Counted from the stretch's first letter, positions 48,191-61,153 are shown. The stretch is 64,000 bases of DNA from Isoetes taiwanensis (GCA_021234155.1 JAJEKV010000034.1:5534028-5598027); one strand, 5' to 3'. A program made the numbers and translations. Notes: generated by a model from the letters alone, not told the origin.

Positions 48191-49080
48191 TTTCCAGCAA
48201 GATTAAACTATGGCTTAAATGTACAGAGACCATATGAAAATGTCTTCTCTACAGCAGGGCATATACAACCTGTTTAAACTTACAAGTTTTGAAGAGTAAC
48301 TTAATGTCATGATTTATGGAGGCGGTTCTTCCACAGTAGAAAATTAGCAGACTGCATATTGTAAAAGCTTATCTTCACTTCCATTTTCAGTACTCCAACT
48401 AGCAAGCACAAAGTAGCGATAAAAGCAGGAGAGGTCCGGTACCTGCAGCCATGCTGACCCCAAATTTGGCTCTGTGTAGTTTTTTGCTGTCTTTGTTGGA
48501 GAAAAACAACACTTACCAACTGTTGTTTTGTTCCGTAAAAATAGAAAGAACGTGTAGTTTTTGTCTAAAAAGTCTACGCATAGAAATTTGACACTGTTAA
48601 GAAAAAAATGTTTTTTTTTTTTTGGTTTCTAGTGCAACTAGACATTGTTTATTCTCAATATTGTAGTTGTAATGCCACTAGGCATTGTTTTTCCCAAATA
48701 AGAGACGTTGTTTTAAACATTACAATGTGTAGAAAACTAATATTTCAAAATTATAAACAAAATACTATAGGTGATATCCTATGCATAGGAATCTAATGTT
48801 ACAACATTATAAACAAAATACTATGGGTCATATAGGCGTTGAAATTTCTTTAGTTAAGGATACGTTGCTTTCGATATCACAATATATGGCAAGCTAATAT
48901 TACAACACTACAAAAAAACCTACAAGAAACATCTACAAGAAGGATCGCTATGGTTTATTTTCAAACAACCCTTTAGGAATCGAACCCAAAAAATCCATTC
49001 AGGTAAATAACAATGGAATATGATTGTATTATAGTCTTCGACTCGGAATATGATATGGGTAACCACAAAGTCTCCAATTA
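48191..49080. other. Unassigned AT-rich sequence
   Basis: No gene recognised. CACTAGGCATTGTTT/CAACTAGACATTGTTT near 48640 and 48676 is a weak local duplication. Confidence 0.4.
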
Positions 49081-49081
49081 A

Positions 49082-49300
49082 TCAACAATCCTTAGTGAAA
49101 TGGGACATCAAGTAATTTGTTAACAACAAGATTACATGATAACAAGCCAAATATCCTGCGATTGATCCATCCAATACCTGTTGCATAAATAGTTTGGTAA
49201 CCCTGCATGCTTTAACATGGATCTTACACATCCATAAGAGTTTTGTTCTTTCTCTCGGCAATACCGTTTTGCTGTGGGGTATGCCTACAAGTAAATTAAC
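49082..49300 (-). pseudogene. Ty1/copia integrase fragment
   Basis: On the minus strand it reads HTPQQNGIAERKNKTLMDV, then, one frame on, RSMLKHAGLPNYL. This is the C-terminal part of the copia integrase core, with the Glu of the DDE triad in the PQQNGIAER motif. A frameshift and a stop separate the halves. Only about 70 codons remain, without LTRs nearby. Confidence 0.8.
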
Positions 49301-49350
49301 GCCAGATCCCCTTCTCACGACAAAACTGCATGAATGCCCCAGACATATAT

Positions 49351-51870
49351 TTTCCCCCGAGCTTGGGAAGAGAAAAAAGCCATACCCATAGCTTGCTTAC
49401 TGGGAAGAGAGCGATGGTGTTATGCAAGAAAATGCACAGGATTTAGAACCTCTGCTAAACTACGACGATAAGGAATCTAGCACTAGGCATTCCTCCAGCA
49501 ATCTAACTTGTCAAAACCATGGCTATGGCAAAGGAAGAGGACCCAAAATCTACCTGCCATCAGGCCATGGCCGGGTGGATACCCTGCTTGATCCGATTCA
49601 AGCCTTTGTGGCAGGCCAAGCTCCAAGAAAAATAAGTGCATGGTCACCATTGCTCTGCACATTCCGCTCGCTACTCCGCAAAAATCAGCAAACAGAAAGC
49701 AGCATGAAAACTTATCTCTAAGAAATTCACAACTTACCTTCCTTCTTTCTAACATGGCAAAAAAAGATCTAACCTCTAAATGCAAATAAGCTACTCAAAC
49801 ATGGCAAAATATACTATTTGGCATACAATGCAACACCAAAATCATTGCCCAACAATTGCAAGAAGTTCCTCCTGAATACGAAATGAAATATTGCAGGTTT
49901 ATTGGGAAATATAATTCTTGAAGAGGATAAGTTTAATGTTGGAGGTCGAACAGAAGGATGGCAACAGAAGGACAGGAAATCTCGTGCTTCAGCGTCGGGA
50001 TTTGACGGAGAATTTAGCTCGAAGAAGCCATAGCCGGAGCTTGGGAAGAGGAAAAAGCCATACCCATAGCTTGCTTACTGGGAAGGGAGCGATGGTGTTA
50101 TGCAAGAAAATGTACAGGATTTAAAACCTCTACTTAACTACGACGATGAGGAATCTAGCACTGGGCATTCCCCCAGCAATCTAACTTGTCAAAACCATGG
50201 CTATGGCAAAGGAAGAGGACCCAGAATCGGCCTGCCATCAAGCCATTGCCGGATGGATACCCGGATTGATCCAATTCAAGCCTTTGTGGCGGCCAAGCTC
50301 CAAGAAAAATAAACGCATGGTCGCCACGGCTCTGCACATTCCGCTCGCTCCTCCGCAAAAATCAACAAACAAAAAGCAGCATGAAAACTTATCTCTAAGA
50401 AATTCACAACTTACCTTCCTTCTTTCTAACATGGCAAAAAAAGATCTAACCTCTAAATGCAAATAAACTACTCAAACATGGCAAAATATACTATTTGGCA
50501 TACAATGCAACACCGAAATCATAGTCCCAACAATTGCAAGAAGTTCCTCCCCAATACGAAATGAAATATTGCAGGTTTATTGGGAAATATAATTATTGAA
50601 GAGGATAAGTTTAATGATGGAGGTCGAACAGAAGGATGGCAACAGAAGGACGGGAAATCTTGTGCTTCAGCGGCAGGATTTGGCGGAGAATTGAGCTCGA
50701 AGAAGCCATAGCCGGAGCTTGGGAAGAGGAAAAAGCCATACCCATAGCTTGCTTACTGGGATGGGAGCGATGGTATTATGCAAGAAAATGCACAGGATTT
50801 AAAACCTTTGCTTAACTATGACGATGAGGAATCTAGCACTGGGCATTCCCCAAGCAATCTAACTTGTCAAAACCATGGCTATGGCAAAAGAAGAGGACCC
50901 AGAATCTGCCTACCATTAAGCCATGGCCGGATGGATACCCGGATCGATCCGATTCAAGCCTTTGTGGCGGCCAAACTCCAAGAAAAATAAATGCATGGTC
51001 GCCAGGGCTTTGCACATTCCGCTCGCTCCTCCGCAAAAATCAGCAAACAAAAAGCAGCATAAAAACTTATCTCTAAGAAATTCACAACTTACGTTCCTTC
51101 TTTCTAACTTGGCAAAAAAAGATCTAACCTCTAAATGCAAATAAATTGCTCAAACATGGCAAAATATACTATTTGGCATACAATCCAACACCGAAATCAT
51201 AGTCCCAACCATTGTAAGAAGTTCCTTCCGAATACGAAATGAAATATTGCAGGTTTATTTGAAGGGGATAAGTTTAATGCTGGAGGTCGAACAGAAGGAT
51301 GGCAACAGAAGGAGCTTGGGAAGATGAAAAAGCCAGCTTGATTACTGGGAAGGGAGCGATGGTGTTATGCAAGAAAATGCACAGGATTTAAAGCCTCTGC
51401 TTAACTACGACGATGAGGAATCTAGCACTGGGCATTCCCCCTGCAATCTAACTTGTCAAAACCATGGCTATGGCAAAGGAAGAGGACCCAGAATCTGCTT
51501 GCCATCAAGCCATCCCGGATGGATACCCTGCTTGATCCGATTCAAGCCTTTGTGGCAGCCAAGCTCCAAGAAAAATAAATGCATGGTCGCCACTGCTCTG
51601 CATGCTCCGCTCGCTGCTCCGCAAAAATCAGCAAACAGAAAGCAGCATGAAAACTTATCTCGAAGAAATTCACAACTTACCTTCCTTCTTTCTAACATGG
51701 CAAAAAAAGATCTAACCTCTAAATGCAAATAAGCTGCTCAAACATGGCAAAATATACTATTTGGCATACAATGCAACACCGAAATCATAGTCCCAACCAT
51801 TGCAAGAAGTTCCTCCCGAATACAAAATGAAATATGCAGGTTTATTGGAAAATATAATTCATTGAAAGAT
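49351..51870 (+). repeat. ~670-bp tandem repeat array, block 2 (copies C-F)
   Basis: Copy C starts within the unit at about 49351 (GAGCTTGGGAAG). Complete starts follow at 49920, 50598 and 51261 (periods 678 and 663). Copy F lacks about 70 bp near 51310 and a few bases near 51510. The frame MQENAQDLKPLLNYDDEESS...GRMDTRIDPIQAFVAAKLQEK is open in copies D and E and nearly so in C and F. Upstream of it the other frame carries stops in some copies. The function of the encoded segment is not recognised. Confidence 0.82.
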
Positions 51871-52545
51871 AATTCATCGAATACATTCAGCAACAATAGT
51901 AGAAGGAATAATTCTTTAGCTATATCCAAAAATATATATAGATTTACAAGAAACTTATCGTGGTGGCCAAAGCCGCTGCAAACGTTCCTTTGGTTCTAAA
52001 TCGATGGGGTTAGACATACGATTAACGTTCCATATTTGATAATGCAAACATGTGGGCTTAGATTTACTATTACCGTTCAATATTTGATCATACAAATGCC
52101 TACTTAGTGATAAGTTCGTATCAATTCAAACGACGTGAAGGATGTCCTTGAACATGCCATATAGCCATGTGAAGCATCACGCAATAGAAAGGGAGGAACA
52201 TGTGCTCATGGTCCTCAAAAGTAAAATTTGAAAACGATGATTCAAGTTTAAGGCATGGTTCGAAACTAGGAGGATTCATCCCGGAAAATCTGACCATCCT
52301 TAAAAAAATTTGCAGAGGTAAAAATAATTCCGATAAATTTTTGGCTATTTTTGCCAAAAAAATAAAAAGATAAAAAAGGGGAAGAAATCTAGCCTAGGTC
52401 TGACATCAATCCTCGGTCAATCCCAAGATTTGCATTATCAACCCAGATTCAAACTTACGTAAGATTTATTTGGTACTTATTGTCCTTTAGCCTCTAAGCT
52501 ACAAGTAATGCCGGTACAAGTAATGCTGCGAATTAAGAAATGGCA
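51695..52545 (+). repeat. Large duplicated segment, copy 2
   Basis: Copy of 47300-48190. It follows the last repeat unit just as in block 1, so blocks 1 and 2 arose by one larger duplication. Confidence 0.8.
51958..51981 (-). repeat. GC-rich palindromic repeat, copy 4
   Basis: TCGTGGTGGCC-AA-AGCCGCTGCAA, the most diverged copy. It lies in duplicated segment copy 2. Confidence 0.7.
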
Positions 52546-52985
52546 ATGAAGAATATTCTCACCATGTTGAAGAATAGTCTCACCATGATTGATATGAAAG
52601 GTCTGCAGCTCAAATATCAAATCTTGAGGGTCAAGAAGCTTACCAAACCTTACCAAGAACTTCTTCACAATCTCATTTCAAGAGTTAGCACCTATGCCAA
52701 TCACATACTCAAGCCATGCTCTCACTTCATCATTCTTGGAACACTTAATGGATTCTGAAAATTTGCAACCTTTCTTGTAGCTATATTCTTGATCGTACAC
52801 TTCAAAAGTGGTTAGCATATGCTTAGATCAAAAGTCGGAGGAGGAATTGGTACATTGAGCTCAAAATAGTGATAAGGCGTACCTGAATTACCTTGAATAG
52901 TTACTGGGTGTAGCAAAAGTTTCAGGGTTCTCTTGTGTCCCTACATGATTAGCACTATCATTGTTTCTCCTTGGAGCCATGAGTT
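52477..52985 (-). pseudogene. Ty3/gypsy-type Gag fragment
   Basis: From ATG at 52978 the minus strand reads MAPRRNNDSANHVGTQENP. After stops it continues with KNDEVRAWLEYVIG, NEIVKKFLVRFGKLLD and ELQTFHINHGETILQHGENI. This matches the plant gypsy Gag core (W-x-L--xSW-ELK--FL-RF, then F--x-GE-----). At least three stops interrupt it. No protease or RT is seen nearby. Confidence 0.6.
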
Positions 52986-55430
52986 CTCAAGATCCAGGTA
53001 GGATCTCGGTAGGACCTCCATAATGATGACGAATATTCCCACATCCTCATTATTCGGCCGCAATGGCAAGATTGAGATCAAAACTTGGTGATGCTGGAAA
53101 GGGTAGAAGAAAAACATCACAGCAGGAAAATATAGAGAATAGGGTGAAACAATGTAAAAAGGAAAAATGAAATAGGAAAATAAATATTGCACCACATCTT
53201 TATTCAGATAATCTCACATAAAAATCAAGCTTCAATAAATGTCGCATGGGGGAAGAGGTCTCCCACCTCTCTTCCCAACACCTGCCACTATCCTTTCTCC
53301 ATGGAAATTCAAGTGCCCAAAAGAGGAGGAGAACAAGTCCCCTCAAGATATTTACAATTTTTTTCACAAATCTCAGCCATCCACTTGGCGTGATCTTGGC
53401 CTTTCTCTTTGACAATCATCAATCCTCTTGTTTTGTTTTCTTCTTTCATAACCAATTTTGTCGTCTTGCTTAACAACTAACACAGCTTAACATGGGCCCT
53501 TGGATTCTAACAACAAGCACAAGTGAATCTGGGCCCTTGATCTTCTCCCCTTTTAGACCTTTAGATTGCAATTCTTCTATGTTCACCGGGATTTGCCAAA
53601 AATCCGGTCAACAACTTGTTGGGTTGGATGGGCTTTGCAGGGATGACGTGTTAAAGATGTATGAAATATGTAACATTGACAAGTTAGTGGCCCAAACTGT
53701 TTGGAAGTTGCATGAAGACCAACCAAAAAGCATCCATATGTAGATGCAACAACACCAAGATAGTGTTGTTGATCCTCAACCTGACTTTAAGAGTCAAACA
53801 CAAAGACACAACTTGAAACTATGCTCAAATTAGGGTTAGAACCACCATATCACTTACGGTGATCAGTCCATACAAGAAGCTTCCAACAGAATAGCTCCAA
53901 ACAACAACAAGTGTTCATACCTTTCCCATTTCTGAAAAAAGAAAGCAGTACTCAAGCCAAGATGGTTGGCGAGAATGGATTGATTTTAAAGGTTTGTTTT
54001 ACCTAATTAGAAGAGAAAAGTTACTAGAGGAGTATGGTGAAATTCTTGACTAAGTAAGAGTTGATCCGAGGAGATATTCAAGCTCAAACGAGCAAAAAAT
54101 TGGTCAATGGTAGTCAATATGCAAAACAATGATCAGTAAAATGGTTTTTGAGGTGCCAAATGTCTTTTTGAGAAACTCCAAAGCAAATAAGTTTAAAAAG
54201 TAGTTATGATATGGGGCAAACGATCAAATTACAATTTGGATCACAAGGAGAATTTCTATACACTGATTTGCAAAAATACAGTTAAGAACTGTCTCAGGCA
54301 AAATGTGAAACTTGTAACTCAAGTTTGAATTGGGTTTTTTTGAAATTTTTTAAACACACAGGTGCCAATGGATGCAAGGATAGATGGCAACTTGTCAAAA
54401 AAGGATTTGGAGCAAAGGATATTTTACTGCCGAATTGTTTAAAGTGGAAAATCACTATAAAACATAACGGAGATGGTTTTTGAAACTTGATGGGCGATGG
54501 GGTGCATTGCAAGCCAGATTGTTCGCAAATATTTCATGAGAAAAGAAGGTGACCATGGCCAAAGCAAAATATGGGTATTATTTCAATCTCACAAAATAGA
54601 GAATTTCTTTTTTGAAACTAGAAACATGTACATCTGTCATTAGAAAAATAGAGATACAGGTATTTTTCTTTACATGAGGGCAAAATACATCAAAAGATGC
54701 TGCTTGAATGGGATTGCTGAGAAGATGTGGCGTGTTCCTTAAAGATGTGTAGTGTTGAAAGAGCCTAAAAGATTTGCATTGTTTCAAGAGCCTTGCACTC
54801 ATTTAGTGGAAACGTTGATCTATGAGTTGGATCATGTGGGAGTGGAGGGCCATTAAAGCAAACCACAACCATCATCTCAAGATTATCCATAAGAAGACCT
54901 TTCCTCCCTTTGAATGACTGTAAGTATTCTGCAACCATGTTGATATGTGTGTGGTCATTCTGAAACATGACTATGCTGAATCTCTATCAAATACAAGATA
55001 CCTTTTGGAAGGGAGTCAAAGATGTTCCTTTAATCTATCATGACGTTCATTTGTTGTGCAATTGTTTCTCACTTGTGTAGCTGTCTCAGGCAGTTAAAGA
55101 TAATAGTGGGGTTAGTCAAAGATGATAGCGGGGTCGCCTAATTTTCTATATGGGGAAATCTTATGGCCGGTTGGGCATTCTTGAACATGGTTTGTCGCTA
55201 CAAAACTACACGTGTCAAACTTTGTGTCATAATATCCCACAAGAGGATTTATTTGATATAATGACGCCTTTGACAAACTTAATGTGATATGATCCAAATT
55301 TGCCTCGAGAACGAATGAATACATGCATACTTCTTTCTAATCAAGCTAATGCTTTTCTTATAAGGGATTTATCTTCTTATGGGCTTCTAGAGATTGGTGA
55401 TTTATCTTCTTTTTTGGGTCCCCTACATAT
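52986..55430. other. Unassigned intergenic sequence
   Basis: No recognised gene. A minus-strand stretch at 54765-54968 (AEYLQSFKGRKGLLMDNLEMMVVVCFNGPPLP) has a protein-like look but no family that I can name. Confidence 0.4.
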
Positions 55431-55434
55431 TATA

Positions 55435-55537
55435 TAGGGGAAGAGAAGCAGGGGCTCCCCTTCCAAAAAATTGGCAAAGGCCCCGAGGAGCGATCTGCCA
55501 ATTTTTCGACAGGGGAGCCCCTGCTTCCCTTCCCCTA
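55435..55537. ncRNA. Strong hairpin: candidate small-RNA precursor or tiny foldback element
   Basis: Two 42-bp arms (55435-55476 and 55496-55537) pair at 38 positions around a 19-nt loop. Each arm contains GCAGGGGCTCCCCT. Both the near-perfect pairing and the length fit a plant hairpin RNA precursor. A short MITE would look the same. Strand cannot be decided. Confidence 0.4.
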
Positions 55538-56550
55538 CAATATAGAAGTTGGAGAATCGAGTCTTGAAGCATCTCTGCAGCACCTGTTCTTGGACAAACC
55601 ATCTCTGCTACAACAAGCATTGCGACAGTATCTGGCAGGAGGCCTTGCTCGAATATTTTTGCAGTAAGATCTGGCAAGAACAGAAGCTCTACAGCCAAAC
55701 CCCAAGCTTTTAGCTCAAATGAGTCTCTTCTTCGGGTGGGGACGTAAAACAGGCTTGTTTGGGCCTTATAATACAGTTTCCTCTGGCATCATCCCAGCTC
55801 TGCAAGAAGCTCCAAAATTTGCAAGAAATCTGGCTCTGTAAGAAGATCTGAAAGCTCTGCAAGAAGCTTTGTAGAAAACTCAACAAGAAGCTCTGCAACC
55901 GTTTACCGGCTATTTACCCTAAACATTATCTGCTGTGCAGAATGGGTGCCCCGATTTCTAGTCTGCGGCACATGCCACGTGGCTGCACAAAAATAAGTGC
56001 CAGTATAAATTAATGATCTAACTTCTATATTGGTAGCCAAAATATTAGAAATCAACACCAATGACACATCACATTTACACATTATAAAAGCCCCAATTAC
56101 ATTTCTCAAGTGTGGCCCAGGCACATGGATCATGTGTCCACATTTAGACAATAGGAATATTCCATTATATTTCTCGCATGTGTCTATACAACTACACAAG
56201 CACTACACCTACACATACACTACGCATGCTACATATGCACTATGCTACACACAACACAATATTACACTACATATACACTACACTCTACACATTATACTAC
56301 CACCACCACATGGACTTAATCATCTTCAATATATCATTCTACCAATAAAACAACACATTGTCTTCACTGAGGCTAAAAGGTTAAGCCAAGGTTATATAAG
56401 CCAAGTTCACTGTTGTTTTCTACCAGGCCAAACTGCAGTTGACAAGGTGTTGCTTACTTGGAAATTTCATTATGGATTAATTGGGAAGCTGACCTGGAGT
56501 TTGGCCAGACGTGCAACCACGTCATTGACAACTATTTAGCCCCATATATA
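55538..56550. other. Unassigned sequence with CTCTGCAAGAAG-like and ACAC-rich stretches
   Basis: 55790-55900 repeats (AG)CTCTGCAAGAAGCT-type words, and 56190-56290 is rich in ACTACAC words. No gene is recognised. Confidence 0.4.
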
Positions 56551-56553
56551 TCT

Positions 56554-56707
56554 TGATACATGGGGATCGATGCTCCCTCTATACATCGTGCACTTAGGTT
56601 CTGTCCCCAGCGGTGCATAGAGCGTCGGTGGAGACATGGGGATGATGCTCCCTCTACACGTCACGCACTCAGGTTCTGTTCCCAGCGGTGCATAAAATGC
56701 CAGCTCC
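56554..56707 (+). repeat. Tandem duplication, ~78-bp period
   Basis: Two units (CATGGGGAT-GATGCTCCCTCTA...CCCAGCGGTGCATA) are adjacent. On the minus strand both encode YAPLGTEP. Confidence 0.85.
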
Positions 56708-56829
56708 GCCGACGCTAAATTCTTGTATATATTTAAAACTAAATTTCTCATAGAAATGCCTAGAGACCCATTTCTGAAAGTTGAATGAGTCCTTTGCATT
56801 TACCATGCTTAACTTGAATAACTAGTAGG

Positions 56830-57310
56830 AAGTATCTCTCTCATGTCTATCATCTCCTCAAAAGCGGAGCATAACTTCTTGATTGTTTCCAGTTATGGAA
56901 GACCATTTATAAGGATCATATAATCAACGTATAGAGCAACCATAACAAAGCAATTTCCTCCTCACTTCGTGAAGAAATTCTTTGGATATAAGATTACTAT
57001 TCATTGTTCTAGAAGCGTGTTATAATCCATACAATGTTTTTTTTTTTAGCGATAAACAATTTTTTTTTTTCTGTCATGCACTTAATAAACAAAATCTTTT
57101 TTTTCTGTCATGCACTTAATACCCAGTTGGGTGTTCCATGTAGATTTCTTCATCAACATGTCCATTTCTAAATGTTGTTTCCACATCCATTTGATGCATG
57201 TTTATTGCAAAGGTCCCATATTTTGACATAATCAGTTACTTGACTTACCCTCTAGTAGAATAATGGCATAGTTTACCATTTTACAAGTGTGAAACTTTCA
57301 TACCCATACT
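56830..57310 (-). pseudogene. Ty1/copia reverse transcriptase fragment
   Basis: On the minus strand it begins INMHQMDVETTFRNGHVDEEIYMEHPTGY, the typical copia RT block with the first catalytic Asp (QMDV). After a T-rich interruption (57035-57110) it continues with ALYVDYMILING and KKLCSAFEEMIDM, the region of the catalytic YVDD, here YVDY. Several stops and the changed Asp show it is dead. It may derive from the same copia lineage as the integrase relic at 49.1 kb, but this cannot be shown. Confidence 0.78.
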
Positions 57311-57639
57311 TCTGACCCATCCAGATATACTCTTGCAGGGACGTATCTTGCAATGCCTGTTATCAAATGCCACAGGCAACGGCTATAAAAATGCTATATT
57401 GTATATACATATGTAGAATTCAGAAAGGAATCCCAATTTCAATACTAGGAGGATCGTTAAAGTCCTTGTTTCTATACATCCCCAAATGTTCCTCGTTTTT
57501 TTCTAGGCTGAACTTTGGCTTTTCACTTTACCCATCTTCTAAGCTTGCATTTTACGCTGTCATCCAGCATTAGAATGCAAGCCCACAACTTATACAGCTA
57601 GAACATATAGATTAGTTGTGCAGAGATAATGATATCATG

Positions 57640-57663
57640 GAAGGAAGGAAGGAAGGAAGGAAG
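57640..57663 (+). repeat. (GGAA)n tail of LINE family A
   Basis: Six GGAA units adjoining GGTACTTTTATCGTCCACGG. Confidence 0.85.
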
Positions 57664-57859
57664 GTACTTTTATCGTCCACGGAGACCAATCGGTCTATGG
57701 GACCCAATACAAAAACGCAGCAAGCGGATTCTTGCCGGATTAAAAACCCTCACCGAAGGGTTTTCGAGGGAAAACCGTGCAAACAATCGGCCTGGCGGCT
57801 AATGCTAATCATATAAAATGCGAAACATCCCAATATATACGGTCATGCACCACCCCGGC

Positions 57860-58330
57860 AAGTAGTGCCTAGTCGGGACAACCAGGGACGGGGCAAATGT
57901 GACCTCGCGAGGTCGATTACCTCCTGGATGTATGACCCCGTGGCACGCATCTTGGCCGGTGTGTTCATCGGCAAATGCAAGGGCACGCGTCGGCCGTACT
58001 AAGGGAGCGTGATCGGCCGGGATCGACCAACTCTTGGGCAACTCGGAAAGTGTGAGACTCATCCTCAATGGCACCCGTTTGGCAAAGACCGACAGAGCTT
58101 TGTCTGGCGGGGCTCCCCAATCCACCGCCCGTCTCGATCGCGAAGATGGTGGGCACCCGTCGGGCGAATGGAGGCAATGAGTCCGCTTTTTCGAGGCGGT
58201 AGGAACGCAGGTAGAGGCCGTGGCCCCGCTAACTTCTGGGGGTTGATGTGCTCCTTGTAATGGGCCATTTTGACCGCTGCTCTAGAGCAATGGGGTCCCA
58301 GGCTTGCCAAGGAAACAAGCATCTAGGTAC
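57860..58330 (-). pseudogene. LINE A C-terminal finger region
   Basis: Contains GLCQTGAIEDESHTF, the counterpart of the family B finger (CKVC...EDE-H). The preceding PRKSGLIASIRPTGAHHLR matches the same position of the 7.3-kb copy. It is split over at least two frames. Confidence 0.6.
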
Positions 58331-58802
58331 TCCCGCTGTGTCGCGATCGCACACATTGCGCCCGGTGGCGCATCATTGCTCCCCGCGTTCCATCTGGCGA
58401 ACCACCGATCTCTCTTACCCCTCCAACAGGCCCTAAGCGGCTAGCGGACTCATGGCCACGGTGTAAGCCCAGTCTATGGAGCCGAGCATCACCCATAGTA
58501 ACCACTTTTCGAAAATAGACGATGTGTCTATCAAATTGGCCCGTGGCGGCGGCAAGAATCCGGTTTCTGCAGCCGAGAATCGATAGGGACCGAAGGTTTC
58601 ACCCCAAGTGCCCGTGCCAAAAATGCCTTACACACTGCTCCAAGTCATTCAGTGTCGTAAAGAGACGTAGGGCCCCAAACCTCGACCGCATGTCTGAAGG
58701 GCGGGCTCGACCGATTCCGAACAGATGTGACCGATGGCCCCAATCATATAGCTCGCACGGTGATTGTTGTTACGATGGCATAAAAGCGCTTTCCGGCCTT
58801 TG

Positions 58803-60028
58803 TCACATAAGCGGATAGAGCGCCTCCCGCCAGAGCGAGGAGGGGAACTCCACCCCTAGGTACTTGTAGGTGGGTGGCGATCCACAGGCCGGCCCCCGAT
58901 ATGTGAGTGCGGGAGGCATGGGGTGACGTGAAGAGGATATGAGAACCACCACGGTCTTGGCCGATTGACGCGCATGTCCGTAGCCCGACAAAATGTGTCT
59001 AGGGCATCCAGGTGAGACCGCATAGCTTCGGGGTGTGGGCAGCCAGGGCCAACATCGTCCGCATAGATGAGCCGGGCGGATGACCTGGTGCAAAAGCCGT
59101 GATGCCATCCCCCATGCTCGCAGAAGCCCGGGGCTCTAAGCGACAATGTAGAGGCCAAAAAGTGTTGGCGAGAGGGGCAACCCTGCTTGGGACCGATACT
59201 CTCGGTGAATGCTTGGCTGGCCGGGGCGCATCCCTGCCAAAAAACAACTCTCATACAACCTTGTATATGGCATTACGCGCAGGCGTGGAGCCCCGATTGA
59301 CCTTGATCTAGCCACGACTTTTCGGGGACCGTGATCAAAAGCCTTTGCGAAGTCCACAAAAGAATACAAGTCAGTAGATGATTCCCGGTCTTCAATCGAT
59401 GCCGCAGCTGTAAAGATATGGTCAATCGTTGAGTGGCGGGTCGAAGCCCGCCTGTGTGAGGGCTCGCGACATCCGCCGCCCGGCCGGGTCAAAGCCGTAC
59501 TGCTCGAGAATGCCAGCCAACAGTTTGGCAAATCCGGCCGACCATGATCGTCCTGTGGTGGTAGGACGATTGTGGGTCGCCCGCCTTGTGAATGGGAACA
59601 ACCACAGCGTGGTCCATTGTGGGAAACCCTCCCGCAATGCTCTGTTGAATCAGGGGTAGTGAGGGCCGGCACAAGCGGGCATTTGCCCCGCCCCACTTGA
59701 GTAACTTCGGCACGCATACCATCGAGGTCACCGCCTTCCCATTAGCTAGCCGTTGTGGGCCCTCCTCAACATCCTCGTCCACGAGAACCAATGGGGGGCC
59801 ATCCCGTGGGGGTATGGGTCTGGCGTCCCTGGCCGGGTCATAGAGCCGCTGCGCAAAGCACCGCTCCCCTTTGCCGGGTGTGATGTCCCTGTAGGGCCGG
59901 GCGGCTTGGAGCACTCTGGCAAAAGGTTCGAGGATGAGTGTCGGCAGGCCGAACATCTCCCCACGATGCTTGGCAAGGTGCCGCGCCTTTGTGTCCTCCG
60001 GATGGCGGTGGTGGCGTGGTAACTGCAC
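58803..60028 (-). pseudogene. LINE A reverse transcriptase
   Basis: RT parts appear in order on the minus strand over several frames: RLANGKAVTSM and VVVPIHKAGDPQ (about 59750-59590), STIDHIFTAAASIEDRE, SFVDFAKAFDHGPRK with the motif A Asp (about 59360), GLPLSPTLFGLYI (about 59160), RLIYADDV with the catalytic YADD (about 59065), HLDALDTFCRATDMRVN and YKYLGVEF (about 58865). The catalytic motifs persist, although frames change at least five times. Similarity to 5.8-6.7 kb is obvious at protein level. Confidence 0.8.
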
Positions 60029-60207
60029 TGCGGGTATCGGATCGAATGCCGCCGGGCTTGTTTGCGTTCTTTGATCGCATCAAACCATCGGTTCGCGGGA
60101 ATGTTGCTGAGCGAAGCGGCGGCGGCGGGGTCTAGCCAGCTTTGTATCCATTTGCATCCGTAATAGCGGGTCACCGCTCGTCACGCCGCCTAGTGTGGAG
60201 GTCTGCA

Positions 60208-61153
60208 TTACCGGGAGGGCGCCCATGAGCATCTTGCCAGTAGTCCTCGCGCACGCTTCATAATCGAAGTCTCAACCGAGGACGGCGCAGGGGCTGGCAT
60301 AGTGGGGTTTCGGCGGCTCGCCAAAACCAGGTCCAAATAAAGTGGGAGGTGATCTCGAGTCGACCTCCTCATCCCCGGATCGCTCTGTGCCCACCCGAAA
60401 CGATCGATGAGATGCATATCTTGGCGCAACTACAAGCACATAGTCCACCACACTAGACCTCCCCCGATTGTCCCGTCGCATGTGCACTTGGTGAATCGGG
60501 CCAATCGTGGAAAGGCCATTGCAAATTATCAAGTCAAAAATGCCACATAGCAGGAGCAACTGGTCGCAAAGCTAGTGACCGGTGTCATCCCGACCAGCGC
60601 GGCCGTGGTACTTTCGGGGGGTGTAGCTGCAGGACATCGTCAGCGAGGGGGTCAAGTCGCATGGGCTGCTCTACTCCTGTCCGTGCATTGAAATCTCCAA
60701 GAAGGACGACCCTACCCAACTGCTGATGCTGCTGTATGTCATCATATAGATCGACATACGGGTCCATCCTATCCGCATCGGGGTGGCTGCGATAGAAGGT
60801 GCTGCTCTGCGTGAGGGAAATAACAGGCCGCCAGAAAAAGAGGGTTGCCACTGGTATTATGCACACGAACCCAGAAGTACCGGTTGTGTCTGTTATCTTC
60901 ACGGAGGGTAACCAGGAATGTGCCAAGGTTGTCCGGTAGTAGCAAGCCACTCCCCCCATGACCCATTTATCTGCATGTGTATTGAAGACCGAGAAATGTT
61001 GGTAACCGGCAAATCAGGTAGCCTCAGGCCAAAGATGCTCCCATGTCTCCATGAGGAAGATGAGATCCATACCCCTACGCCACGGAGTTCGGGACCGTCC
61101 CCCTTCGCCAAAGGGAAGCCTCGACAATTCCATGAGACCACCCGGAGGCACAA
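60208..61153 (-). pseudogene. LINE A APE-type endonuclease
   Basis: Begins LRVVSWNCRGFPLAKGDGPELR (about 61145), then GGVACYYRTTLAHSW (about 60955), RVVLLGDFNARTGV with the GDFN catalytic motif (about 60700), and SSVVDYVLVV (about 60450). Order and spacing are those of LINE endonucleases. The His of the SDH motif is not clearly kept, and frames change near 60960 and 60570. Confidence 0.75.

Noticed and set aside
46238-51870. CRISPR-like array
   Set aside because: Units are ~670 bp without short repeat/spacer structure, and the genome is plainly eukaryotic.
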